From assembly GCF_003265345.1 (NCBI RefSeq), contig NZ_QFWW01000035.1, positions 1 to 64,000 of the forward strand: a DNA stretch of 64,000 nt, given 5' to 3'. The position numbers and the translations under genes are program-made. Below are positions 23,217 through 32,048 of the stretch, in pieces (positions within the stretch are counted from its first letter, which is position 1; each line of letters starts with the position of its first letter). The notes beneath the pieces were generated by a model, which worked only from the letters and a program-made list of their open reading frames with translations, was not told the DNA's origin and searched no databases. This DNA is from Lentzea terrae (GTDB taxonomy: Bacteria > Actinomycetota > Actinomycetes > Mycobacteriales > Pseudonocardiaceae).

Positions 23217-23233
23217 TGTTACCTTGGGTAACA
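23217..23233. promoter_or_regulatory. Palindromic operator candidate upstream of korA
   Basis: TGTTACCTTGGGTAACA has perfect 7-bp arms around TTG. It starts 2 nt after the enoyl-CoA hydratase stop and lies about 195 nt before korA. No regulator assigned. Confidence 0.4.
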
Positions 23234-23426
23234 GGTATCGAGGGTGACGTGTGCCGCATTCGGGTATCCGCTGGTAGTGCTGTGCTTACCGTTTAGTTAA
23301 GGACCCGGTGCGGCAGATGGGACAGTTCGTCTCGCCTAGTGGTACGCGGCCCGTCTGGCACGCGGTCCTGGCGACTACCCTCGAGGTGGGGCACAGCCAC
23401 CCTTGGAGAGAGGTATCGGCGTAGGA

Positions 23427-25265
23427 ATGAGCACTGAGACCCGCAAGCTGGATCGCGTCGTGATCCGCTTCGCCGGCGACTCCGGTGACGGCATGCAGCT
23501 CACCGGAGACCGGTTCACGTCCGAAGCGGCGGCGTTCGGCAACGACCTCGCCACGCAGCCCAACTTCCCCGCCGAGATCCGTGCGCCCCAGGGCACTCTC
23601 CCCGGCGTCTCGTCGTTCCAGCTCCACTTCGCCGACTACGACATCCTGACGCCGGGCGACCGGCCGGACGTGCTCGTGGCGATGAACCCGGCTGCCCTCA
23701 AGGCGAACGTCGTCGACCTGCCGGACGGCGGCATCCTCATCGTCAACACCGACGAGTTCACCAAGCGCAACCTGACGAAGGTCGGGTACGACTCGAACCC
23801 GCTCGAGGACGAGTCGCTCGACAAGTTCCAGGTGCACAAGGTCGCCATGGCGACGCTGACCATCGGCGCGCTGGAGGAGACCGGGCTCGGCAAGAAGGAC
23901 GCCGAGCGCGCGAAGAACATGTTCGCGCTGGGCCTGCTCTCGTGGATGTACCACCGGCCGACCGAAGGCACCGAACGGTTCCTGCGCGAGAAGTTCGCGA
24001 AGAAGCCCGACATCGCCGAGGCCAACGTGCTGGCCTTCCGCGCCGGCTGGAACTACGGCGAGACCACGGAAGCCTTCGCGGTCACGTACGAGGTGGCGCC
24101 CGCGAAGCTGAACGTCGGCACCTACCGCCAGATCACCGGCAACACGGCGACGGCGTACGGCATCGTCGCGGCGGCGCAGCGCTCGAAGCTGCCCGTCGTG
24201 CTCGGCACGTACCCGATCACGCCGGCGTCGGACATCCTGCACGAGCTGAGCAAGCACAAGAACTTCGACATCACCACGGTGCAGGCCGAGGACGAGATCG
24301 CGGGCATCGGCATCGCCCTCGGCGCGTCCTACGGCGGTGCGCTCGGCGTCACGTCGACGTCGGGTCCCGGCATCGCGCTGAAGTCGGAGACCATCGGCCT
24401 CGCGGTGATGACCGAACTGCCGCTGCTGGTCATCGACGTGCAGCGCGGTGGCCCGTCCACCGGTCTGCCGACGAAGACCGAGCAGGCCGACCTGCTGCAG
24501 GCGATGTTCGGCCGCAACGGCGAGTCGCCGGTGCCGATCGTCGCGCCGCAGTCGCCGTCGGACTGCTTCGACGCCGTGGTGGACGCCGCCAGGATCGCTT
24601 TGAAGTACCGCACGCCGGTGCTGTTCCTCTCCGACGGCGCGGTCGCGAACGGTTCCGAGCCGTGGCTGATCCCCGACGTCGACTCGCTGCCCGATCTCCA
24701 AGTCGAGTTCGCGACCGACCCGGAGAACTTCCAGCCGTACTCGCGTGACCCGGAGACGCTGGCGCGTCCGTGGGCGGTGCCCGGTACTCCTGGTCTGCAG
24801 CACCGCATCGGCGGTCTGGAGAAGCAGGACATCACCGGCAACATCTCCTACGACCCGGAGAACCACGACCGGATGGTCCGCCTGCGCCAGGCGAAGATCG
24901 ACGGCATCGAGGTCCCGGACGTCGAGGTCGACGACCCGAGCGGCGAGGCGAAGGTCCTGGTCGTGGGCTGGGGTTCGTCCTACGGCCCGATCGGTGCGGC
25001 CGCGCGCCGGGTTCGCAAGCTCGGTATGCCGGTCGCCCACGCGCACCTTCGGCACCTCAACCCGTTCCCGAAGAACCTGGGCGAAGTGCTGAAGAAGTAC
25101 GACAAGGTGATCGTGCCGGAAATGAACCTGGGCCAGCTGGCGTTGCTGTTGAGGGCGAAGTATCTGGTGGACGCCGTCTCGTACACCAAGGTGCAGGGCC
25201 TGCCCTTCAAGGCGGAGGAGCTGCAGGACGTGCTCGCTGACGTGATCAAGGGGGTGTCGGCGTGA
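23427..25265 (+). CDS. korA: 2-oxoglutarate (2-oxoacid):ferredoxin oxidoreductase alpha subunit
   Basis: 612 residues, a gamma-alpha fusion. The gamma domain (about 8-190) opens VVIRFAGDSGDGMQLTGDRF and has IRAPQGTLPGVSSFQ. The alpha pyrimidine-binding domain (about 215-430) has GTYPITPASDILHEL, QAEDEIAGIGIALGA and TSTSGPGIALKSE, and the C-terminal domain contains VLVVGWGSSYGPIG. It oxidises a 2-oxoacid, probably 2-oxoglutarate, to its acyl-CoA with reduction of ferredoxin. ATG at 23427, after AGGTATCGGCGTAGGA. The stop overlaps korB by 4 nt. Confidence 0.94.
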   Translation: MSTETRKLDRVVIRFAGDSGDGMQLTGDRFTSEAAAFGNDLATQPNFPAEIRAPQGTLPGVSSFQLHFADYDILTPGDRPDVLVAMNPAALKANVVDLPDGGILIVNTDEFTKRNLTKVGYDSNPLEDESLDKFQVHKVAMATLTIGALEETGLGKKDAERAKNMFALGLLSWMYHRPTEGTERFLREKFAKKPDIAEANVLAFRAGWNYGETTEAFAVTYEVAPAKLNVGTYRQITGNTATAYGIVAAAQRSKLPVVLGTYPITPASDILHELSKHKNFDITTVQAEDEIAGIGIALGASYGGALGVTSTSGPGIALKSETIGLAVMTELPLLVIDVQRGGPSTGLPTKTEQADLLQAMFGRNGESPVPIVAPQSPSDCFDAVVDAARIALKYRTPVLFLSDGAVANGSEPWLIPDVDSLPDLQVEFATDPENFQPYSRDPETLARPWAVPGTPGLQHRIGGLEKQDITGNISYDPENHDRMVRLRQAKIDGIEVPDVEVDDPSGEAKVLVVGWGSSYGPIGAAARRVRKLGMPVAHAHLRHLNPFPKNLGEVLKKYDKVIVPEMNLGQLALLLRAKYLVDAVSYTKVQGLPFKAEELQDVLADVIKGVSA

Positions 25266-26311
25266 CAGCGATCGACCTCGGAATTCCGGGATTGACCGGA
25301 GTTCCCACGACTGACGAGAAGCAGACGGCCAGGGACTACAAGTCCGACCAGGAAGTCCGCTGGTGCCCCGGCTGTGGCGACTACATCGTGCTCAACACCA
25401 TGCAGTCGTTCCTGCCGTCGCTGGGCCTCAAGCGCGAGAACATCGTGTTCGTCTCGGGCATCGGGTGCTCGTCCCGCTTCCCGTACTACATGAACACCTA
25501 CGGCATGCACTCCATCCACGGTCGTGCGCCGGCCATCGCCACGGGTCTCGCCGTGGCCCGGCCGGACCTGAGCGTGTGGGTGGTGACCGGTGACGGTGAC
25601 GCGCTGTCGATCGGCGGCAACCACCTGATCCACACGTTGCGGCGCAACGTGAACCTCAAGATCCTGCTGTTCAACAACCGGATCTACGGCCTGACCAAGG
25701 GCCAGTACTCGCCGACCTCCGAGGAAGGCAAGGTCACCAAGTCGACCCCGCTCGGGTCGCTGGACCACCCGTTCAACCCGGTGTCGCTGGCACTGGGCGC
25801 GGAAGCCTCGTTCGTCGGCCGGGCGCTCGACTCGGACAAGGCCGGTCTGACCTCGGTGCTGCGTCAGGCGGCCGAGCACCGCGGTTCGGCGCTCGTCGAG
25901 ATCTACCAGAACTGCCCGATCTTCAACGACGGCGCGTTCGACGTGCTGAAGGACGCGGACGAGGCACAGCGGCGGATCATCAACGTCGTCGACGGCGAGC
26001 CGATCCGCTTCGGCCGTGAGGGCGAGTACTGCGTGATCCGCGAGGGCTTCGGGCTCGCGGTCGCCAAGTCCGCCGACGTGGACGCGAGCGACATCGTGAT
26101 TCACGACGCGTCGGACCTGAACCTGTCGTTCGCGCTCTCGCGGCTGTCGACGCAGGACCTCACGCACACCGTCACCGGTGTGTTCCGGAGGGCGGACAGG
26201 CCGACGTACGACGACAGCGCGCGGGCGCAGGTCAACGAGGCCAAGGCCACGAAGGCCGCCGACCTCAGCAAGCTGTTGCACGGCAAGGACACCTGGACCG
26301 TGGTCGGCTGA
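25262..26311 (+). CDS. korB: 2-oxoglutarate:ferredoxin oxidoreductase beta subunit
   Basis: 349 residues carrying thiamine diphosphate and a [4Fe-4S] cluster. The cluster cysteines are in WCPGCGDYIV and GIGCSSRFPYY; the TPP motif is VTGDGDALSIGGNHLIH...LFNNRIYGLTKGQYSPTS. The C-terminal part (about 230-349) includes YQNCPIFNDGAF with a further conserved cysteine. GTG start overlaps the korA stop. Together KorAB gives a ferredoxin-linked alternative to the 2-oxoglutarate dehydrogenase step. Confidence 0.94.
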   Translation: MTAIDLGIPGLTGVPTTDEKQTARDYKSDQEVRWCPGCGDYIVLNTMQSFLPSLGLKRENIVFVSGIGCSSRFPYYMNTYGMHSIHGRAPAIATGLAVARPDLSVWVVTGDGDALSIGGNHLIHTLRRNVNLKILLFNNRIYGLTKGQYSPTSEEGKVTKSTPLGSLDHPFNPVSLALGAEASFVGRALDSDKAGLTSVLRQAAEHRGSALVEIYQNCPIFNDGAFDVLKDADEAQRRIINVVDGEPIRFGREGEYCVIREGFGLAVAKSADVDASDIVIHDASDLNLSFALSRLSTQDLTHTVTGVFRRADRPTYDDSARAQVNEAKATKAADLSKLLHGKDTWTVVG

Positions 26312-26325
26312 CCCGGAACAACGCG

Positions 26326-26359
26326 AAAGGCCCGCCAGCGCGCTGCTGGCGGGCCTTTT
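26326..26359 (+). terminator. Intrinsic terminator after korB
   Basis: AAAGGCCCGCCAGC and GCTGGCGGGCCTTT form a 14-bp perfect stem with a 5-nt loop, followed by T. It serves korAB and the convergent gene. Confidence 0.88.
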
Positions 26360-26372
26360 CACATCCCAAGGA

Positions 26373-28373
26373 TCAGGGAGCCGGTCGGAAGCCCGCCTTC
26401 TCAGCGTCGGCCTCGGTCCGGAACCACACGTCGGCGCGGGTCTCGACGAAGTTCGCGGATCCCTCGGTGTAGTAACGACGACCGGTCAGGGTCGCCTTCA
26501 CCGCGAAGTCCGCGGCCGGCGCCAGACCGTCCGACTTGGGCAGCACCGAGCCCGGACCGAACGGCGAGCGCGGGTTGAAGCCCTCCGGCTGCTGGAAGCG
26601 CGACGATCCAGGTGCAGCAGCGGCGGCGGTGCCGTTGGGGCGGCCTCCCGTGGACGGTGAGAAGCCGACCGGGCGTGGGCGGGCCGGCAGCGCGGCGGCA
26701 GGGGCCGGTGGGGCCTCCTGCTTCGGCTGCTCGAAGGCCGCGAACGCGGAGAAGCTCTGCTGGCGCTGCTGGGTGGTGCGGCGGGCCTCGCGGATCGGCA
26801 GGCCGGCCTCGGTCACCCGCTGCGGCAGGTCGACCTCGACGGGCTCGGGCTCCGGCTCTGGCGGTGCGGCGAGCAGGGGCTCGTCGCTCGGCACGAACTT
26901 CGGCACGAACGGCTGGTCGTTGGTCGTGTCCGGGAGCTGGCGGGTCTGGCCGAGCGCCGGCAACGGCTCGTCCGCGTCGAGCAGCGGTTCGAAGAGCGAG
27001 CGCGGGTGGTCGGCCATGGGCGCGGCCGGAGCCGGTGGCGCTTCCACGGCGTGGTCGAACGCGGCAGCGACGGCGCGGGGCTGACGGCCGGTGCTCTCCA
27101 GCTCGGTCTCCGGCGGGGCACCGAACGCCGAGAACGGCGCGGGGGCCGGTGCACCGGGCGCACTGAAGGGCTGGACGTACCCAACCGGCTGGGCGCGACC
27201 GACCGGCTCCTCGTGCACCTCGGGCTCGGCCGGCTTGAAAACCTCGGGCTCGAGCGGTTCGCGCCGGGCGTGCGCGGGTTCCTGCTCGGGTTCGGGCTCG
27301 GTGAAGCCGGGCTCCTCGGCCAGCGTCGTCTCGAAGACGCCGTTGCGGACGTGCGGCGCGTCCAGGTCGAGCGGTTCGACCATGGTCTGCTCGGCGGGCG
27401 CCTCCGGCTCGACGAACCCGTCCAGCTGGCCGGAGATCTCGTCGCGCAGGCCGGGGTACTCGCCGGTCAGGTCGCTGGCCGGCCAGGAGCTCTCCTCGAC
27501 CGCGATGAACGTCGTCTGCTCGGACTGGGTGAGCTCGGGTTCCTGCCGCTCGAACCGGGCGGGCTCGTCCTCCTGCTCGGCGGCCTCGTCGAGGAACGCC
27601 TCCTGCTCCTGCTCGGCCCAGACCTCGCGGGGCTGGTAGATGAAGTCCTCGACGTGCTCGTCGACCTCGGCGGGCGCGGTCGGCTCGTGCGAGGGCGGCG
27701 CGACCTCGGCGGTCGGCTCGGCCACGGTCGGCATGAACGACGTCTGCTCCGCGGGGAGCTCCGGCTCGTCGTCGAAGTCGGCGGCACTCAGCCCGGACCG
27801 CGGCAGGACCGTGGTCATCTCGGCCGGAGTCTCCTCCGGCACGTCCTCCGGGGAGAGACGCTCGAACAGGGAACGCGGGCGATCGTCCTCGTCCTCGTCG
27901 TCGGCGAGCGCCCTCTGCTCGGCCAGCTGCTCCTCGAACCGGCGCTGGGCCTCGTCCGCCTCCATGTACTGGCGGACCGGCGTGACCGGCTCCTGAACCT
28001 CAGGCTCTTCTTCGGCCTCAGGCTCTTCAGCAACGGGTTCCTCGGTCGCGGGTGCGACGGGCTCACCGAAGTAGGCAGGAGGCTCCACGTACGGCGCTGG
28101 AGCAGGCAGCGCGAGCATCGGCGCAGGCGTGGGAGGCGACAACACGTCGGCGCTCAACGACCGCGGCGGAGCGTCGTCCCACTCGTCGACCTCGAAGTCG
28201 TCGTCGCGGGCCACCGTCGCAATGGGCGGGGCCGACCGGCGTGCGTCGAGAAGTTGATCTTCGAGGTCGGCGACCTGCTTGCGTGCGGGTCGGACCATCA
28301 CCAGCCAGGTGAGACCCACTCCCGCGACGAACGACAGCAGACTCCACAGCCAGACCTGCCCGAAGACATTCAC
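26373..28373 (-). CDS. Membrane-anchored disordered protein with C-terminal sunset-like domain
   Basis: 666 residues. One N-terminal transmembrane helix (about 8-28) is followed by a short helix KQVADLEDQLLDAR, then about 560 residues rich in Glu, Pro and Ala, predicted disordered. The last about 45 residues, VKATLTGRRYYTEGSANFVE-TRADVWFRTEADAEKAGFRP, match the ArfC sunset domain seen at the end of mycobacterial channel accessory proteins (Tyr, Ala-x-Val-Trp-Phe, Ala-Gly-Phe). The function is unknown; the long spacer could reach across the cell wall or the cytoplasm depending on topology. ATG start. Confidence 0.7.
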   Translation of the reverse strand: MNVFGQVWLWSLLSFVAGVGLTWLVMVRPARKQVADLEDQLLDARRSAPPIATVARDDDFEVDEWDDAPPRSLSADVLSPPTPAPMLALPAPAPYVEPPAYFGEPVAPATEEPVAEEPEAEEEPEVQEPVTPVRQYMEADEAQRRFEEQLAEQRALADDEDEDDRPRSLFERLSPEDVPEETPAEMTTVLPRSGLSAADFDDEPELPAEQTSFMPTVAEPTAEVAPPSHEPTAPAEVDEHVEDFIYQPREVWAEQEQEAFLDEAAEQEDEPARFERQEPELTQSEQTTFIAVEESSWPASDLTGEYPGLRDEISGQLDGFVEPEAPAEQTMVEPLDLDAPHVRNGVFETTLAEEPGFTEPEPEQEPAHARREPLEPEVFKPAEPEVHEEPVGRAQPVGYVQPFSAPGAPAPAPFSAFGAPPETELESTGRQPRAVAAAFDHAVEAPPAPAAPMADHPRSLFEPLLDADEPLPALGQTRQLPDTTNDQPFVPKFVPSDEPLLAAPPEPEPEPVEVDLPQRVTEAGLPIREARRTTQQRQQSFSAFAAFEQPKQEAPPAPAAALPARPRPVGFSPSTGGRPNGTAAAAAPGSSRFQQPEGFNPRSPFGPGSVLPKSDGLAPAADFAVKATLTGRRYYTEGSANFVETRADVWFRTEADAEKAGFRPAP

Positions 28374-28518
28374 GGGTAAGCCCCTTCTACGACCACACTC
28401 GGTCCCTACTCACTCGGAAGGGTGAGCATGGCCAAACTACAGTGCCTTCGATGATGCTCCGTCACTACGCCGTTCGGCGCAAATATCCGGAGGAAACGCC
28501 AGCGTAGAGTGGCATTTT

Positions 28519-29442
28519 GTGCCGCCCCTGACGACTTCTTCCCTCAGTTCGCCAGAAGTTCACACCCAGGGGCGAGGCGTCACGTACGGCGCACTCGCCT
28601 ACGTCCTTTGGGGCCTGTTCCCGGCGTACTGGCCACTCCTCGTGCCCGCCCAGCCGGTCGAGGTGCTCGCACACCGGATCGTCTGGTCGTTCGTGACGCT
28701 CGCCATCGCCGTCGTGCTGCTCCGCCGGTGGCGTCCTTTCCTTGAGTTATCAGGAAAAGGCTGGCTCATCGTTACCGCCGCGGCGGTCTTGATCACGGTG
28801 AACTGGGGCACCTACATCTACGCCGTGAACAGCCAGCACGTGGTCGAGTCGGCACTCGGCTACTTCATCACGCCGCTGGTGAGCGTGGGACTCGGCATGA
28901 TCTTCCTCAAGGAACGATTGCGTCTCGTTCAGGCCGTCGCGATCGGCGTGGTCGTCGTGGCTGTGATCGTGCTCACCGTCGACTACGGCAGGCTGCCGCT
29001 GATCTCGCTGATCCTGGCCTGCTCGTTCGGCATCTACGGGCTGCTCAAGAAGAAGGTGCCGCTGGACGCCATCTCCAGCCTCACCGCGGAGAGCGCGGTC
29101 ATCGCCCCGATCGCGGTGATCTACCTCGTCGTGCTCGGCAGCGCGAACACCTTCACCACCGAAGGCATCGGCCACACGTTGATGATCCTCAGCACCGGCA
29201 TCGTCACGGTGATCCCGTTGCTGCTGTTCGGTGCCGGCGCGCAACGGATTCCGCTGACCACGATGGGCATGCTGCAGTACCTCGCACCGGTCCTGCAGTT
29301 CATCTGGGGCGTGTTCGTCGTGCACGAACCCATGCCGCCCAGCAGGTGGATCGGGTTCGCGCTGGTGTGGCTGGCCCTGGCGATCTTCACCGTCGACGCG
29401 GTGCGGAACCGGCGCAAGCAGCTGCTCGCGCCGGTCGAGTAG
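28519..29442 (+). CDS. rarD: RarD-type EamA-family permease
   Basis: 307 residues with about ten hydrophobic helices and the RarD/EamA opening GVTYGALAYVLWGLFPAYWP. Internal signatures are HRIVWSFVTL, INWGTYIYAVN-like VNWGTYIYAVN (about 94-104), and the C-terminal GMLQYLAPVLQFIWGVFV. Substrate unknown; RarD proteins are linked to chloramphenicol resistance in pseudomonads only by name. GTG start; an upstream ribosome-binding site is not obvious. Confidence 0.9.
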   Translation: MPPLTTSSLSSPEVHTQGRGVTYGALAYVLWGLFPAYWPLLVPAQPVEVLAHRIVWSFVTLAIAVVLLRRWRPFLELSGKGWLIVTAAAVLITVNWGTYIYAVNSQHVVESALGYFITPLVSVGLGMIFLKERLRLVQAVAIGVVVVAVIVLTVDYGRLPLISLILACSFGIYGLLKKKVPLDAISSLTAESAVIAPIAVIYLVVLGSANTFTTEGIGHTLMILSTGIVTVIPLLLFGAGAQRIPLTTMGMLQYLAPVLQFIWGVFVVHEPMPPSRWIGFALVWLALAIFTVDAVRNRRKQLLAPVE

Positions 29443-29448
29443 GCCCCG

Positions 29449-30450
29449 TCAGTGCGAACGCGCCACGACGTAGGTGGCGAGCTCCTCCAACGCATCCCGC
29501 GCTGCGCATTCAGGCAGCTTGCCCAGCTCCGTGCGGGCCCGGTCCGCGTAGTCGTCGAGGGTTTCGCGCGCCTTGTCCATGCCGGAGGACTTGCGCAGCA
29601 GCCCAAGAGCCTCGTCCACCAGCTCGTCGTCGCTGATCGGCCCCGCCAGCAGCTCGGCGAGCCGCGTCTCGGAGGAGTCCGCCAGCGCGTAGAGCATCGG
29701 CAGCGTCTTCACGCCCTCGCGCAGGTCGGTGCCCGGCGTCTTGCCGGACTCGACCGACGGCGAGGCGATGTCGATGACGTCGTCGGAGATCTGGAACGCC
29801 GCACCGATCACCTCGGCGTACCGGCGCAATGCGTCGGTCTGCTCGTCGGTGGCGTCGGAGAACATGCCGCCGAACCGCGCCGCGGTGGCGATCAGCACGC
29901 CGGTCTTCTCCTCGATCACCTTGAGGTAGTGGGAGATCGGGTCCTCACCGGGCTGCGGGCCGACGGTCTCGCGCATCTGGCCGGTCACCAGGACCGAGAA
30001 CGTCTCCGCGATGATCCGCGCCGCGTCCGTCCCCAGGTCGGCGGTCAGCCGTGACGCGTGGGCGAACAGGAAGTCACCCGTCAGGATCGCGATGCTGTTG
30101 TCCCACTTGGCGTTCGCGGAGACCGCGCCGCGCCGCATGGTCGCCTCGTCCATGACGTCGTCGTGGTACAGCGTGGCGAGGTGTGTGAGCTCGACCACAG
30201 TGGCCGCCTTGATGACCTTCTCGCGGTCCCAGTCGGTGCCGAACTGGGAGGCGAGCAGTGTGAAGAGCGGGCGGATCCGCTTTCCGCCCGCCTCCACAAG
30301 GTGAAGCGAGGTTTCCGTCACCGGGTGGAACTCGCTCTGCACGACGTCGCGCAGGATGCGCTCCACCTCGGCCAGACCGTCCTGGACTACCTCGGTGAGC
30401 ACGGGGTCCACCAACGCGAACCCCGGTCCCTCATGCTCGCTACTGGTCAC
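29449..30450 (-). CDS. grcC: Polyprenyl (heptaprenyl-type) diphosphate synthase
   Basis: 333 residues of the trans-isoprenyl diphosphate synthase family. First aspartate-rich motif LYHDDVMDEA (about 94-103), second QISDDVIDIA (about 223-232), and the diphosphate-binding GGKRIRP (about 55-61). It makes the long isoprenoid chain of menaquinone. It starts 19 nt downstream of nuoN, so it is probably in the nuo transcript; in mycobacteria the equivalent grcC1 lies by htpX and menJ. Chain length cannot be told from the sequence alone. Confidence 0.9.
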   Translation of the reverse strand: MTSSEHEGPGFALVDPVLTEVVQDGLAEVERILRDVVQSEFHPVTETSLHLVEAGGKRIRPLFTLLASQFGTDWDREKVIKAATVVELTHLATLYHDDVMDEATMRRGAVSANAKWDNSIAILTGDFLFAHASRLTADLGTDAARIIAETFSVLVTGQMRETVGPQPGEDPISHYLKVIEEKTGVLIATAARFGGMFSDATDEQTDALRRYAEVIGAAFQISDDVIDIASPSVESGKTPGTDLREGVKTLPMLYALADSSETRLAELLAGPISDDELVDEALGLLRKSSGMDKARETLDDYADRARTELGKLPECAARDALEELATYVVARSH

Positions 30451-30469
30451 ACCAGCAGACTACGTACAC

Positions 30470-32047
30470 CTAGCTGAGGAAGGTGCCGGTACCCGCCCAA
30501 TCGAGCACGAACGTGGGCCACAACCCGAGCACCAGGGTCACGACGGCACCCAACGTGATCGCGATCGTGGTGAACGCACCGGGCACGCTGACGGTCGGAC
30601 CGTCCGGCGCCGGGTCGCTGAAGTACATCAGCACGATCACCCGCAGGTAGAAGAACGCCGCAACGGCCGAGGCCACCAGAGCGATCACCACGAGCGGCGT
30701 CAGGCCCGACTCGATCGCCGCGCTGAACACGACGAACTTGCCGATGAAGCCGGACGTCAGCGGAATGCCGGCCAGCGCCAGCAGCAGGAACGTGAAGACG
30801 CCCGCCACGATCGGCGACCGCTTCGCGAGACCCGCCCACTGCGACAGGTGCGTCGCCTCGCCGTCCGAGTTGCGGACCAGCGACACGATGCCGAACGCGG
30901 CGATCGTGGTGAAGCCGTACGCCAGCAGGTAGAACAGCGTCGCGCTCACACCGGGAGCCGTGCCCTCCGGGGTCAGCGCGATCGAGCCGATCAGCAGGAA
31001 GCCCGCGTGCGCCACGGACGAGTACGCGATCATGCGCTTCACGTCGGTCTGCGTGAGACCGAGCACCGCGCCGATCACCATCGACACGACCGCCACGCCC
31101 CACAGGACGCCGCGCCACTCCCACTGCGTGTTCTCGAACGCCACCGTGAGCACGCGCAGGATGCCGCCGAACGCGGCCACCTTGGTGCACGCGGCCATGA
31201 ACGCCGTCACCGGCGTCGGCGCGCCCTGGTACACGTCCGGGGTCCAGGCGTGGAACGGGCCGACCGCCGCCTTGAACAGCAGACCCACCACCAGCAGGCC
31301 GAAGCCCGCGAACAGCAGCGTGTCCGAGCGGTCCGTGCCGGCCGCGGCCGACGCGATGGCCGAGAGCTTCACCGAGCCCGCGTAGCCGTACAGCAGAGCC
31401 ACGCCGTACAGGAAGAACGCGGAGGCGAACGCGCCGAGCAGGAAGTACTTCACGGCCGCTTCCTGCGAGAGCAGGCGACGGCGGCGAGCCAGGCCGCACA
31501 GCAGGTACAGCGGCAGCGACAGGACTTCCAGCGCGATGAACATCGTCAGCAGGTCGTTCGACGCGACGAACGTCATCATGCCGCCGAGCGCGAACAGCGT
31601 GAGCGGGAAGACCTCGGTCTGCATGCCGGTCTTCGTCGCCTGCGCGCGGTCCTGGATGGTGCCGGGACGGATCGCGGCCTGGGCCACGAACACCCCACCC
31701 GGCTCCACCGAGCGGTCGGCGATCAGCAACACCGAGCCGAACGCCAGCACCAGCAACGTGCCCCACAGGAAGAGCGCGGGCGAGTCGACGGCGATCGCCC
31801 CCGCCAGCGTCGCCACACCCTGGGCGGGACGGTCCGACTGCGCGTAGAGGATCAACGCGCCGGTGGCCCCGACCAGCGTGACGAGGGACAGCACGAGCTG
31901 CACGGCCCACCGCTGGTACTTGGGCAGCAACGCTTCCAGCAGCACGCTGATGCACGCCGCGCCGAGCACGACGAGCACCGGCGCGATGGCGCCGTAATCG
32001 ATCTCCGGCGCCTCGATCTGCTGCGCCTGAGCGACGAGAAGGTTCAC
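30470..32047 (-). CDS. nuoN: NADH-quinone oxidoreductase subunit N
   Basis: 525 residues, an antiporter-like proton channel with about 14 transmembrane helices. Conserved Lys/Glu positions lie in the helices around ALGGMMTFVASND, KYFLLGAFASAFFLYG and FKAAVGPFHAWTPDVYQG. GTG start 1 nt after the nuoM stop. Last nuo gene, followed by the polyprenyl synthase. Confidence 0.96.
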   Translation of the reverse strand: MNLLVAQAQQIEAPEIDYGAIAPVLVVLGAACISVLLEALLPKYQRWAVQLVLSLVTLVGATGALILYAQSDRPAQGVATLAGAIAVDSPALFLWGTLLVLAFGSVLLIADRSVEPGGVFVAQAAIRPGTIQDRAQATKTGMQTEVFPLTLFALGGMMTFVASNDLLTMFIALEVLSLPLYLLCGLARRRRLLSQEAAVKYFLLGAFASAFFLYGVALLYGYAGSVKLSAIASAAAGTDRSDTLLFAGFGLLVVGLLFKAAVGPFHAWTPDVYQGAPTPVTAFMAACTKVAAFGGILRVLTVAFENTQWEWRGVLWGVAVVSMVIGAVLGLTQTDVKRMIAYSSVAHAGFLLIGSIALTPEGTAPGVSATLFYLLAYGFTTIAAFGIVSLVRNSDGEATHLSQWAGLAKRSPIVAGVFTFLLLALAGIPLTSGFIGKFVVFSAAIESGLTPLVVIALVASAVAAFFYLRVIVLMYFSDPAPDGPTVSVPGAFTTIAITLGAVVTLVLGLWPTFVLDWAGTGTFLS

Positions 32048-32048
32048 G

